Assembly (NCBI GenBank): GCA_024234995.1
Contig: JACKNF010000025.1
Location: forward strand, 1 to 33,989
From: Gammaproteobacteria bacterium
GTDB lineage: Bacteria; Pseudomonadota; Gammaproteobacteria; Competibacterales; Competibacteraceae
Direction of reading: 5' to 3'
Length of the DNA stretch: 33,989 bases
Program-made: the position numbers and the translations under genes
The notes under the pieces: model-generated
Seen by the model: the letters and a program-made list of their open reading frames with translations, nothing else
Databases searched by the model: none
Told to the model about the DNA's origin: nothing
Shown: piece by piece, positions 7,481 to 16,468 of the stretch
Position numbering within the stretch: the stretch's first letter is position 1
Layout: the number at the start of each line of letters is the position of its first letter

Positions 7481-8586
7481 GAAACCCTGGACCGGCGTAG
7501 AAAGTGCGGGAACCGGCGAAGGACATGACCACCCATCTGATGGTAGAGCCATAACCCCAGGCCGAATAGCAGGAAAATGCCATGCACCCACCATAGGCCC
7601 AAGCGCGCATCCACGACGCTATGACTCAGCCAGGATTCGCCGACCCCGACCAGATTGAAGTGAATGGTATAGATCAGCATCGCCGCGACAACCCGTCCAT
7701 ATCGGCCTTCGCGCGGATTGGCGCGGGCCAGCAATGGCGCCCACAGGGCGATCAATAACACTTGAATTGGGCTGTTTAAGCGCATTTGCAATTCAGCAAC
7801 ATGCAAAGGTTCCTGAGAACCTAGTAGTTTTTGGGTTGGCACCGTCTCCCGGTGACGCCATGTTTCAGTAGGTGACCGGGTATCGACCCGTACCGTGGCT
7901 TGTTCGAAACTGAGCAGGTCATAATCGCTACGGCCGGGTAATCCACGGTAACGGTAACCGTTTTCCAGCACGATGTAGCGAATGCCTTGTGCATTGCTTT
8001 CCTGCCGGCCTCGTTCGCCGGTCGTGATGCTGAGTTCTCCATCCGGCTCACGGCTTTGAATAAAAACATCTCGCAGTTCACGGTCCTCAAGGGCGCCGAT
8101 GTAAACCACATACTGGCCGTCTAGCACTTCACGAAAGGTTCCTGGCGTAAACATGGAGATTTCGGCTTCCTTGCGCGCCCGGTTCAACACTTCAAATTGC
8201 CATTCCATGGTGGCGGGCACCGCGAACAGCGATAGCCCAGCAGTCAGCAGAGCCACCGGCGCTGCCAGCAAGAATACTGCGTGATAAACCGACAGAGGAC
8301 CTTGGCCGCAGGCTGCCAGCGCCACCATTTCATGATCGCGGTATAACCGGCCTAGCGTCAGCATGATGCTTAACAGGAATGCCACGGGAATCAGCACAAT
8401 TAGTACTTCGACCAATTGCAGGCTTAGCAGCAGGAAGATGGAATCACGGGCCAGCAGGCCACTGGCCGCCTTGTTCAGATAACCTGCCAAGCGATGACTG
8501 AGTATGATAGCCAGTAGCACCAGCACTGTTGCCAGCAAGGTCAATCCGATCTCGCGGATCAGATAACGATTGATAATCGAGGGCAC
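7477..8586 (-). CDS. lptF: LPS export permease LptF
   Basis: 369 residues, the partner permease of LptG. The start is a GTG (PSIINRYLIREI follows), with AAGGGA about 12 bases upstream. It has N-terminal membrane helices (about 10-125), with the LptB-contacting segment RDHEMVALAACG, then a periplasmic domain (about 130-270) and C-terminal helices (about 275-360). It overlaps lptG by four bases, so the two are translationally coupled. In many gammaproteobacteria pepA lies divergent to lptF; here polA sits upstream on the same strand instead. Confidence 0.94.
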   Translation of the reverse strand: MPSIINRYLIREIGLTLLATVLVLLAIILSHRLAGYLNKAASGLLARDSIFLLLSLQLVEVLIVLIPVAFLLSIMLTLGRLYRDHEMVALAACGQGPLSVYHAVFLLAAPVALLTAGLSLFAVPATMEWQFEVLNRARKEAEISMFTPGTFREVLDGQYVVYIGALEDRELRDVFIQSREPDGELSITTGERGRQESNAQGIRYIVLENGYRYRGLPGRSDYDLLSFEQATVRVDTRSPTETWRHRETVPTQKLLGSQEPLHVAELQMRLNSPIQVLLIALWAPLLARANPREGRYGRVVAAMLIYTIHFNLVGVGESWLSHSVVDARLGLWWVHGIFLLFGLGLWLYHQMGGHVLRRFPHFLRRSRVS

Positions 8587-8734
8587 GCTCGATGGTTTCC
8601 CTTATAGGTGAACTGGCGGAGCACTGGCTTGATTACGATCATTGCAGAGTGACCGGGCGCGGCGTTCGGTAGCTGGAATGGGTAGGCTTTTTAGTTAAAG
8701 CATCGGCTGAAAATAATCCGGACTTAAACCTGCG

Positions 8735-11455
8735 TCAATGCGCCTCATCCCAATTGCGGCCCACTCCGATATCCACTTCCAGGGGTACTTTAAGATCAGC
8801 GGCAGCCACCATCAGCGCACGAATTTGCGCCCCCGCCTGATCTACCGCATCCCCAGCGACCTCAAACACCAGCTCATCATGCACCTGCATGATCATCCGC
8901 ACGGCAATACCGGACGATTGCAGCCAGCGGTGCACAGCCAGCATGGCTCGCTTAATAATATCGGCGGCGGTGCCCTGCATCGGCGCGTTAATCGCGGCCC
9001 GCTCCGCTGCCTGCCGGCGCTGGCTATTGCGCGCCTGAATCTCGGGCAGATACAGCCGCCGGCCAAATACCGTTTTCACATAACCGGTTTCAGCCGCCTG
9101 CTGACGGGTATTCTCCATATACGCCTTGACATCGGGGTAACGAGCGAAATAACGATTCACATACGCCTGCGCTGTGTCACGTTCAATACCGAGCTGCCGG
9201 GCCAATCCAAAGGCTGACATCCCATAGATCAGGCCAAAATTAATGGCCTTGGCGCTGCGGCGCTGTTCAGCATTCACCTGGTCCGGGACAATTCCGAATA
9301 CCTCAGCAGCCGTAGCGCGATGCACATCGGTGCCGGCAGCAAAGGCGCCTAACAGACCCTCATCTCCGGAGAGATGGGCCATAATCCGCAACTCGATCTG
9401 GGAATAATCCGCCGCTAGCATCACATAGCCTGGTTCTGGCACGAAGGCTTGGCGGATCCGCCGCCCCTCCAGGGTGCGCGCCGGGATATTTTGCAGGTTG
9501 GGGTCCGAAGACGACAACCGGCCCGTGCTCGCGACAGCTTGGTGATAGGAGGTATGCACCCGGCCCGTTGTGCGATGAATCTGTTGAGGCAAGCGGTCAG
9601 TGTAGGTGGATTTTAGCTTGCTGAGCGTCCGGTGTTCTAGAATCATCTTGGGCAGCGGATAATCCAGCGCCAGCTCCTGCAATACATCCTCGGCAGTGGA
9701 TGCTTGGCCGGTCGGCGTTTTCTTGCTGGAGGGCAGCTTGAGCCGCTCAAACAGAATACTCTGCAATTGCTTGGGTGAACCGAGGTTGAAGCGTTCGCCT
9801 GCCAGATCCCAGGCCTGCTGCTCCAATTCTCTTAACCGCTGCGCCAGTTCATTGCTCTGCTGGCGCAAGGCGGTTGCATCCACGTGCACCCCAGTCCGCT
9901 CCATATCCGCAAGCACTTCGATCAACGGAATTTCCAGTTCTTCGTAGAGTTGCCGTAAATCAGGTGCCTGCTCCAAGCGGGGCCACAGGCAATGGTGCAG
10001 GCGCAGCGTGACATCGGCGTCCTCAGCGGCGTAGGGACCGGCTTGCTCCAAGGGCACTTCGTTGAAAGCCAACTGCTTGGCGCCTTTGCCAGCCACGTCT
10101 TCGTAGTGAATGGTATGCAGATTCAAATGCTGTTCTGCCAAGGCATCGAGGTTGTGGCGGGCCGTTGAATCCAGCATGTAGGATTCCAGCAAGGTGTCAT
10201 GGCGGATACCGTGCAGAGCAATCTTATGATTGGCGAGAACGTGCCGGTCGTACTTGAGATTCTGGCCCGCCTTGGGTCGTGCTAAGTCTTCCAATAATGG
10301 GCGCAACTGTTCCAGGACATGTTCGCGGTTCAATTGATCGGGTGCGCCAGGATAATCGTGGGCCAGAGGAATGTAGGCTGCCTCACCGGGCGTCACGGCA
10401 AAGGACACACCAACGATCTGGGCATCCAGGTAATTCAGACTGGTAGTTTCGGTGTCGAAAGCAAACAGATCCGCGGTCCGTAACCGCTCCAGCCAAGCAT
10501 CGAGCGTGACCTGATCGAGTATCAGCGAATAGGCTGGAGATAATGGCTCAACCCCCGCGCCCTTATCCTTCTCCACCCAAGGCGATGGGGTTAAAATTGG
10601 AGATGGTGGTAAATCCCGTAACCAAGCACGAAATTCATAACGTTCATACAGTGTCCTTAATACGGCAGTATCGGGCGGCGTTGGGCGGAGATCATCCAGC
10701 GTTACGGGCAATGAGACTGCACAATCCAGGGTTGCCAGCCGCCGGGACAAGGGCAATTGTTCTAACCCGGCGCGCAGTTTGTCCCCTATCTTGCCAGAAA
10801 GAGTAGCAGCATTGGCCATTAACGCATCCAGTGAACCGTATTGATGCAGCCACTTGGCAGCGGTTACCTTGCCAACGCCGGGCACGCCGGGAATGTTGTC
10901 AGAGCTGTCTCCAACCAGCGCCAGCCAGTCCACGATTAATGCTGGCGGCACCCCGAATTTCTGCTCGACGCCAGCGATATCGGTAACGGTATTTTTCATC
11001 GTGTCCAGTAACTGGACCTGACCGCTTACCAGTTGAGCCAAGTCTTTGTCGCTGCTGACAATGAGTACCGGAACGCCTCGTGTGACTGCTTGATGGGTCA
11101 GTGTGCCAATGACATCGTCCGCCTCCACGCCATCGACTTGCAGCAATGGCAGTCCCAGAGCGCGGATGCAGGCGTGAACGGGTTCAATCTGCTGGGCCAA
11201 TTGAGGGTCCAATGGCGGCCGGTGCGCTTTGTAGTCAGGGAACCAGTCATGGCGAAAGGTTTTGCCGGGGGCGTCGAACACCACTGCCAAGGAATCTGGT
11301 TGATACTCGGCTAGCAGCTTGTGCAGCATGTTCAACATCCCATACAGCGCACCGGTTGGCTCGCCCGCCCGGTTGCTCAACGGTGGCAGCGCGTTAAAGG
11401 CCCGGTGCAGCCATGAGGAACCATCCACCAGCAGCAGAGGTTTGGGTATCGTCAT
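8735..11455 (-). CDS. polA: DNA polymerase I
   Basis: 906 residues with all three domains. The 5'-nuclease spans residues 1 to about 280 (LLVDGSSWLHRAF, EADDVIGTL, SSDKDLAQLV, GDSSDNIPGVPGVG). A proline-rich linker lies at about 283-308. The 3'-5' exonuclease follows with intact FAFDTET (Asp334, Glu336), so proofreading is expected. The polymerase domain has motif A (ADYSQIELRIMAHLSGD), motif B (RRSAKAINFGLIYG) and motif C (QVHDELVFEV). Pol I fills gaps in repair and removes RNA primers. The ATG has AGGA about 12 bases upstream. It is followed by lptFG on the same strand after 148 bases in which I see no clear terminator. The linker is coded by repeat-like DNA (see findings). Confidence 0.98.
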   Translation of the reverse strand: MTIPKPLLLVDGSSWLHRAFNALPPLSNRAGEPTGALYGMLNMLHKLLAEYQPDSLAVVFDAPGKTFRHDWFPDYKAHRPPLDPQLAQQIEPVHACIRALGLPLLQVDGVEADDVIGTLTHQAVTRGVPVLIVSSDKDLAQLVSGQVQLLDTMKNTVTDIAGVEQKFGVPPALIVDWLALVGDSSDNIPGVPGVGKVTAAKWLHQYGSLDALMANAATLSGKIGDKLRAGLEQLPLSRRLATLDCAVSLPVTLDDLRPTPPDTAVLRTLYERYEFRAWLRDLPPSPILTPSPWVEKDKGAGVEPLSPAYSLILDQVTLDAWLERLRTADLFAFDTETTSLNYLDAQIVGVSFAVTPGEAAYIPLAHDYPGAPDQLNREHVLEQLRPLLEDLARPKAGQNLKYDRHVLANHKIALHGIRHDTLLESYMLDSTARHNLDALAEQHLNLHTIHYEDVAGKGAKQLAFNEVPLEQAGPYAAEDADVTLRLHHCLWPRLEQAPDLRQLYEELEIPLIEVLADMERTGVHVDATALRQQSNELAQRLRELEQQAWDLAGERFNLGSPKQLQSILFERLKLPSSKKTPTGQASTAEDVLQELALDYPLPKMILEHRTLSKLKSTYTDRLPQQIHRTTGRVHTSYHQAVASTGRLSSSDPNLQNIPARTLEGRRIRQAFVPEPGYVMLAADYSQIELRIMAHLSGDEGLLGAFAAGTDVHRATAAEVFGIVPDQVNAEQRRSAKAINFGLIYGMSAFGLARQLGIERDTAQAYVNRYFARYPDVKAYMENTRQQAAETGYVKTVFGRRLYLPEIQARNSQRRQAAERAAINAPMQGTAADIIKRAMLAVHRWLQSSGIAVRMIMQVHDELVFEVAGDAVDQAGAQIRALMVAAADLKVPLEVDIGVGRNWDEAH

Positions 11456-11553
11456 TGGTCTTATGGTTCCTGTTGCTATAAGTGATTGATCATGCTAGAT
11501 AGATAGGCTGCTGCCGGTTTATTATCGCTGAGACTTGGCATAAGCATAAGGGC

Positions 11554-11559
11554 TATAAT
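11554..11559 (+). promoter_or_regulatory. Possible -10 box before TPR gene
   Basis: A perfect TATAAT lies in the AT-rich gap between polA and the plus-strand TPR gene. A TTGGCA lies upstream but only 13 bases away, too close for a standard sigma-70 spacing, so this call rests on the -10 alone. Confidence 0.3.
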
Positions 11560-11691
11560 CGCGCCAAGGCGAAAAAACATTAAAACAGAAAACCAATTAA
11601 AAATTGCATAGGCCCGCCATTCACGCTGATCTGGCTTGGACCCTGCGTTATGAAAGAGGCTGGAGTCCGGTCGAGACCTTGCAGGGCAGGA

Positions 11692-11707
11692 GCCGCTTGC
11701 GAGCGGC
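11692..11707. other. Short GC hairpin upstream of TPR gene
   Basis: GCCGCT and AGCGGC form a 6-bp stem with loop TGCG. It lies inside the longest possible reading frame for the TPR gene, but in a stretch that looks non-coding. This is one reason for choosing a later start for that gene. Confidence 0.35.
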
Positions 11708-11789
11708 AGTCTGTCAATATGCGGCTTCTATTGATTTTAATGACGCCACCCTGCTGGTATTCATGAATGATTTACTGAGGAAATTCATT

Positions 11790-12317
11790 GTGGATCTACT
11801 GTCGTTCGATGCTGAACCGCTGTTTTTCGACCATCCGCCTTCTGAAGAGGTTGTTCAATTACTACAGCAGGCAGCGGAAAATTACGGTGATAGACAGGCA
11901 GAAGCTGATTTGCAGCGTGCCTACCGCTTAGCCCCGGACCATCTCATGGTTCTGGTCGCTCTCTTTCGTTATCACGTCTATCGGCAACATTTTTCCGAGG
12001 CTATCGATATCAGCCGGCAGGCGCGGGAAGTGATCCGGCAAAAACTGGATTTGCCCTATGATTGGCGTGCCCTCAGTGAAGCCCAGCTTTCTTCAGGCCA
12101 TGAAAACAACATGGTGATGGTTCGATTCTACTTGCTGTGCCTAAAAGGCGAGGCTTATCTGTATGCGCGGCGGGGTGATTTGGAGAAAGGAGTTGCCTTG
12201 CTGAAAAAGATCATTGAAGTTGATTCAAAGGACCATCTAGGGGCTACCGCCTTGTTAGCGGTGATCAATGGGAACGAAACAACCGGTGATGTTGAAGCCA
12301 CGGCTGTTTCAGGGTAA
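11790..12317 (+). CDS. TPR-like cytoplasmic protein
   Basis: About 175 residues from a GTG start with a good GAGGA 8 bases upstream (VDLLSFDAEP). Other in-frame starts are ATG at 11763 and TTG at 11604; neither has a ribosome binding site. It has no signal peptide or membrane segment. It is made of paired helices typical of tetratricopeptide repeats: one pair around ADLQRAYRLAPDHLMV, another around RHYVYRQ-like FRYHVYRQHFSEAIDISR, and a last around LCLKGEAYLYARRGDLEKG with KKIIEVDSKDH. TPR proteins mediate protein contacts; the partner is unknown. It is flanked by genes on the opposite strand (polA, creD), so it is probably transcribed alone. Confidence 0.65.
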   Translation: MDLLSFDAEPLFFDHPPSEEVVQLLQQAAENYGDRQAEADLQRAYRLAPDHLMVLVALFRYHVYRQHFSEAIDISRQAREVIRQKLDLPYDWRALSEAQLSSGHENNMVMVRFYLLCLKGEAYLYARRGDLEKGVALLKKIIEVDSKDHLGATALLAVINGNETTGDVEATAVSG

Positions 12318-12441
12318 ATCCTCGCGTCAAATGCCCCCGGATCTTGCCAGGCAGGGACGCTGCGCCATCAAGGAGGGTCAAACAAGCCCATCCATGCTTC
12401 GCGGCCCGGTTGTGAGTGGTGATGAGCCGGTTGGGGACGGG

Positions 12442-12463
12442 TCCCCGCAGCAGTCTGCGGGGA
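12442..12463. other. Strong hairpin between convergent genes
   Basis: TCCCCGCAG and CTGCGGGGA form a perfect 9-bp stem with loop CAGT. It lies between the ends of the TPR gene and the convergent creD. There is no T-run on either side, so it is not a textbook terminator, but the position would suit bidirectional termination or transcript protection. Confidence 0.5.
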
Positions 12464-12479
12464 ATTGAATGCCTAAAGA

Positions 12480-13862
12480 CTAGCTTCTTTCATGGGTGAC
12501 GGATACACCGCTTGCGCCTTGAGCGCGCCGGCCCGGCAAGCCATCGCTCAACTGATACCAATCCACCTTACGAGTCAGCACCATCGCCAGCGCCAGGAAG
12601 CCGAACAAGGTCAATGAACCGGCCAATAGCGCATAATCCTCCAGGCTGATCAGCACATACAAAATGCCGAATACTCCGCCGAGCAACACGCCAAAGCCCA
12701 GTCCCCAGCTGATTCCGCCCAAGACATAAACCAGATAATAACTTACTAGCGCCACGCAAGCCGCAGTTGCAATCGCGTACGCTGACGCAAAGCCAATGTG
12801 CTCGGACAAGGACAACAACAGCAGGTAGAACAGCACCAGTGCCGCGCCCGTCAGTCCATATTGCAAGGGATGAATCGCCAGCCGTTTCAGCACTTCGAAC
12901 AGAAAGAAGGCGGTAAAGCTCAGACCGATGAACAGCAACCCGTACTTGAGTGCACGGTCACTTTGCACATAGCTGTCCGCAGGCTCGATAAAGCGTACCC
13001 CAATGAGCCCATCCAAGCCCTGATTGCCGCGTAGATACGCATTAAGATAATGATCCATGTTGGCAGCCAGCCGGGTGGTGGCCCATGTAGCCGTGAAACC
13101 TTCGGGTGTGACTTCGCGTGCTTCTGGCAAGAATTGCCCAAAGAAACTGGGATGCGGCCAGCCGCTGCGCATGGTGATGCGGGTCGCATCGCCGGCCGGC
13201 GCCATGCTCAAGGATTGGGTGCCGCGCAGATCAAGCGAGAACGTGAAATCCGCGGTCCACGGCTGTTGCAGATCCAGTCCCTGGAGGCGCGCTTGAATAC
13301 CGTTCGCCATCCGCTCTTCGCCGGTACCCGGCACAAAATCCAGGCGTTGCTCTGCCCAGTGCAACGCCGGCGCCCGCAGGATGCCGCGTGGATCGCTGAT
13401 ACCGGTAATCAGGCGCGGTTCACCGTAGATGATCTGCTCGTTTGCCCCAGGCTGGATTGGCGCGCCTTCGGCGGCAAAGCGGCCTTTGAAAGTAAGGCTG
13501 GCGCCGAACACCACCGCCTGGTAAAGTCCGCGCCGGACCGGCTCGGTATTCAAATGCGTCTGAATATCTAATTCAGCAGGCAGCAACAGCACCCGGTCCG
13601 AGCTGCGTTTTTCCACCTCGATCATTTTCCCTTCGTTCGAGTCGGCCGGCTTCAGGGTTTTGATAATGCGGGTATAGGGAATAACGAGCACGGGTCCAAC
13701 CAATACCTGATCGCGGGCAGTGGAAGCAGCAATTTCAGCAACAACTCCATCCCGGCGGGCCATACGTTCACTCACCAAAAAACTGATCTGGGTCAAGCCG
13801 GCAGCAAGGACCAGCGTAACCAGAAAAATCAGGGCGATTTTGGCAAACAGACCGTATTTCAT
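12480..13862 (-). CDS. creD: CreD-like inner-membrane protein
   Basis: 460 residues. It has an N-terminal membrane helix (about 7-28), a large periplasmic domain with the conserved VLVGPVLVIPYTR segment (about 52-64), and a C-terminal cluster of helices (about 305-440) containing LFEVLKRLAIHPLQYGLTG-type sequence, the hallmark of CreD/Cet proteins. The E. coli member belongs to the CreBC regulon and affects envelope properties and colicin E2 tolerance; the molecular activity is unknown. A strong GAGGGGAG Shine-Dalgarno precedes the ATG. The usual partners creB and creC are not in the window, so this copy is an orphan and its regulation is unclear. Confidence 0.92.
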   Translation of the reverse strand: MKYGLFAKIALIFLVTLVLAAGLTQISFLVSERMARRDGVVAEIAASTARDQVLVGPVLVIPYTRIIKTLKPADSNEGKMIEVEKRSSDRVLLLPAELDIQTHLNTEPVRRGLYQAVVFGASLTFKGRFAAEGAPIQPGANEQIIYGEPRLITGISDPRGILRAPALHWAEQRLDFVPGTGEERMANGIQARLQGLDLQQPWTADFTFSLDLRGTQSLSMAPAGDATRITMRSGWPHPSFFGQFLPEAREVTPEGFTATWATTRLAANMDHYLNAYLRGNQGLDGLIGVRFIEPADSYVQSDRALKYGLLFIGLSFTAFFLFEVLKRLAIHPLQYGLTGAALVLFYLLLLSLSEHIGFASAYAIATAACVALVSYYLVYVLGGISWGLGFGVLLGGVFGILYVLISLEDYALLAGSLTLFGFLALAMVLTRKVDWYQLSDGLPGRRAQGASGVSVTHERS

Positions 13863-14056
13863 GGAAAGACTCCCCTCTTGTGGAATATGTGAGGGTGAGC
13901 CTAACGGGTCTGTTTGAGGTGATGATGTGCGGAAGATGAGGATTGCGTGGAAATTACGTGATTAGTTGTTAACTTATTGAAAATAATCTTTAATTTAGCA
14001 AGTAGACTGGTAGTGCCGCCGTGTGGCTGGTGTTGCTGAAAATGGCCGCCCCCGGC

Positions 14057-14578
14057 TTACCGCCATACGGCTATTGTATCCAGCCGCCGCCGCGAACTGG
14101 GTTCTGGCAGTTCCGCTGGATACCCCAGACAGAGAAGCGCAAGTGGCATTAAGCCGGATTCCAGCTCCAGTATCTGACATACTTGCGCTTCCTCAAAATA
14201 GCCAACCCAGGTCGAACCCATGCCAGCAGCGACAATAGCCAGTTGCGCATAAGCGGCGGCAATGGTGGTATCCTGCAACGCATAGAGCTTGGCGCCACGT
14301 TCGCCGAACGTGGTGGCAGACCGGGCCGGGTCAGCGCAGAACACCAGACAAATAGGCGCTTCGGCGATGAAGGTTTGGTCATGGGCCGCATGGGCCAGCG
14401 CCTGCCGCTCAACCGGATCACTGACCACAATGATCCGGTAGGCCTGCAAGTCACCCGCCGAAGGCGCTGCACAAGCCATTTCCAGAATGGCGTGCAGTTT
14501 TTCCGGTTCAACGGGCATATCCAGCTGGTATTTACGAACCGAGTGGCGATGGCGAACAGTTTCGAAAAAATCCCACAT
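14057..14578 (-). CDS. Nitroreductase-family flavoprotein
   Basis: 173 residues. The N-terminus carries the FMN phosphate-binding motif (RHRHSVRKY), followed by APSAGDLQAYRIIVV, which matches the family 'PSagNlQpw' segment. The C-terminal part has GMGSTWVGYF and LALLCLGYPAE, also typical. Members are FMN-dependent and use NAD(P)H to reduce nitro compounds, quinones or flavins, usually as homodimers. It is at the short end of the family. The substrate cannot be assigned. It is downstream of bamD on the same strand with a 53-base gap and may be co-transcribed. Confidence 0.88.
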   Translation of the reverse strand: MWDFFETVRHRHSVRKYQLDMPVEPEKLHAILEMACAAPSAGDLQAYRIIVVSDPVERQALAHAAHDQTFIAEAPICLVFCADPARSATTFGERGAKLYALQDTTIAAAYAQLAIVAAGMGSTWVGYFEEAQVCQILELESGLMPLALLCLGYPAELPEPSSRRRLDTIAVWR

Positions 14579-14631
14579 GGCGCGGCGCTCGCTATAGATA
14601 ACTCAAGGGGAAAATCGCTGGCGGTGAGGTT

Positions 14632-15423
14632 TCAACCCGTCCCCTTGACCAGCGCATTCAGCTTCGGCAATTCAGGTGATTGCGGATAGTTACGCTCCAG
14701 CACTCTCAGGCTGTCAGCGGCTAATTGCGGCATACCCATCATGGCGTAAGCTTGCGTCATGATACTGAGCGCATCCTCGGCGGCTGGCGCACGCGCATAG
14801 GTTTCCAGCACATACTTGGCGCGGTTGACCGCGGCAACATAAGCCCCTCGCCGCAGATAGTAGCCGGCGACATTGATTTCGTAGGCAGCCAGGCTGTTGT
14901 GCAGGAACAAAATCCGCTGATGGGAATCCTCGGCGTACTGGCTGTTGGGAAATTTCAGCACCAGTTCGGAAAAATCATTGTAGGATTGCCGGGCAGTGTT
15001 GGTGTCGGTCTTGGCGCGGTCAACCGGCGCCAACCGGTCGAATAATGTATTGCTGCGCTGGAAATTCACCAGTCCCTTCATGTAATAGGCATAATCAACG
15101 TAGGGATGCCGGGGATTGGCCTTAATGAAGCGATCAGCAGCGGCGATGGCCGCATCCGGTTCGCCGTCCTTGTACTGGCAATAGATGGTGTCGATCTGGG
15201 CTTGCTGCGCGTAGCGGCCAAACGGATAGCGTGCTTGAATTTTATCCAGATAGCCGATTGCAATCTGGTAGTTACCCTCGCTCATGGCTTCCTTGGCTTC
15301 GCTGTACAAGCGCTGGACCGGCCAGCCCTTGGTTTCGTCGATCTGCTCCGGGAGCAGGGAACAGCCGGCGAGGAGTACAGCAGCCAGTGGAAGGACGATC
15401 AGTAGTTTTGATAGATAACGCAT
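14632..15423 (-). CDS. bamD: Outer-membrane assembly lipoprotein BamD
   Basis: 263 residues from the ATG before RYLSKLL. An upstream open frame exists, but this start gives a normal lipoprotein signal with lipobox LLAGC (Cys21). BamD is an essential periplasmic lipoprotein of the BAM complex, which inserts beta-barrel proteins into the outer membrane together with BamA. The mature part consists of TPR helices: YSEAKEAMSEGNYQIAIGYL, RYPFGRYAQQAQ, DRFIKANPRHPYVDYAYYM and FPNSQYAEDS are typical. Length is near normal. It is divergent from rluD, the same order as in E. coli and Pseudomonas. Confidence 0.96.
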   Translation of the reverse strand: MRYLSKLLIVLPLAAVLLAGCSLLPEQIDETKGWPVQRLYSEAKEAMSEGNYQIAIGYLDKIQARYPFGRYAQQAQIDTIYCQYKDGEPDAAIAAADRFIKANPRHPYVDYAYYMKGLVNFQRSNTLFDRLAPVDRAKTDTNTARQSYNDFSELVLKFPNSQYAEDSHQRILFLHNSLAAYEINVAGYYLRRGAYVAAVNRAKYVLETYARAPAAEDALSIMTQAYAMMGMPQLAADSLRVLERNYPQSPELPKLNALVKGTG

Positions 15424-15505
15424 GGCAAATGACATGGAATGGCCGAGGTCAGAAGTAAAATGGATTACGAAAGCCAGTATAACGCCCACACCGCCAAAAA
15501 CCATC
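15424..15505. promoter_or_regulatory. Divergent bamD / rluD intergenic region
   Basis: 82 bases separate the divergent starts of bamD and rluD, so promoters for both must lie in or near this segment. I could not pick convincing -35/-10 pairs by eye. Confidence 0.4.
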
Positions 15506-16468
15506 ATGCCTTTGACTGAACGGATTGATTGCCAAATCCCCGCTACCTGCGCTGGCATGCGTCTGGATCAGGCGCTGGCTGAGTTACTTCCGGCCTATTC
15601 CCGCAACCGCTTGCAGCAATGGCTCAAAACCGGTCAGTTGCAGGTGAATGGCATTGTCCGGCGGCCTCGTGACCGGGTGATGGGTGGCGAGACCGTCAGC
15701 GGTGACTTGGCGTTCGAGATCGAAACCATCGCTGTGGCTCAGAATATTCCACTGGCGGTAGTTTATGAGGATGCCGATTTGCTGGTGATCGATAAACCGG
15801 CCGGATTGGTCGCGCATCCTGCGGCAGGTAATCGCGATGGCACGCTGGTGAATGCTTTATTGCATCACGCGCCGGAGTTGGCGGCGCTACCGCGGGCCGG
15901 TTTGGTGCATCGGCTGGATAAAGATACGACGGGGTTGCTGGTCATTGCACGTCGTTTGCCAGCGTACACCGCCCTCGTGGAACAGTTGCAAGCACGGGCG
16001 ATCGAACGGGAGTATCTGGCGATCGTCAATGGGTTGCCGGTTGCCGGCGGGGCGGTGGAGGCGCCTATTGGCCGGCACCCTGTGGACCGGCAGCGGATGG
16101 CGGTGACATTAGGTGGTAAACCAGCAGTCACGCATTACCGGGTGTTGCGTCGATTCCGTATCCATACCCTGCTACGGGTGAAGCTGGAAACGGGCCGTAC
16201 ACATCAAATCCGGGTCCACATGGCCCATATCCGCTTACCCTTGCTGGGTGATCCGGTTTATAGCGGCCGTCCGCGCCTGCCGCCCGGTGCTTCACCGTCC
16301 TGTATCGAGGCAATCCAAGGTTTCCGCCGTCAGGCCTTGCACGCCAGGCGATTGGCTCTGGCGCATCCAGCCACAGGTCAATGGTTAGAATGGCAGGCGG
16401 AAATACCGGCTGATTTGGCGGAACTCTTAGCAAGACTGGAGGAAGATGCGGATGACAAAGGCAATTGA
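15506..16468 (+). CDS. rluD: 23S rRNA pseudouridine synthase RluD
   Basis: 320 residues from the ATG before PLTERID; an upstream in-frame extension would overlap bamD and is not conserved-looking. RluD converts uridines 1911, 1915 and 1917 in helix 69 of 23S rRNA to pseudouridine (E. coli numbering). An N-terminal S4 RNA-binding domain (MRLDQALAELLPAYSR to about residue 75) is followed by the catalytic domain with HRLDKDTTGLLV, whose aspartate is the nucleophile. GRTHQIRVHMA is the other family motif. pgeF overlaps its 3' end, so the two form an operon. Confidence 0.96.
   Translation: MPLTERIDCQIPATCAGMRLDQALAELLPAYSRNRLQQWLKTGQLQVNGIVRRPRDRVMGGETVSGDLAFEIETIAVAQNIPLAVVYEDADLLVIDKPAGLVAHPAAGNRDGTLVNALLHHAPELAALPRAGLVHRLDKDTTGLLVIARRLPAYTALVEQLQARAIEREYLAIVNGLPVAGGAVEAPIGRHPVDRQRMAVTLGGKPAVTHYRVLRRFRIHTLLRVKLETGRTHQIRVHMAHIRLPLLGDPVYSGRPRLPPGASPSCIEAIQGFRRQALHARRLALAHPATGQWLEWQAEIPADLAELLARLEEDADDKGN

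Noticed and set aside
7481..7594. N-terminal extension of lptG to 7594.
   Set aside because: The ATGA overlap with lptF and the typical MKLLDRYIFR N-terminus fix the start at 7480; the extra residues are translated from inside lptF.
15422..15505. N-terminal extension of rluD back to 15422.
   Set aside because: It would overlap the bamD start on the opposite strand, and the extra residues do not resemble the S4 domain that begins soon after the ATG at 15506.
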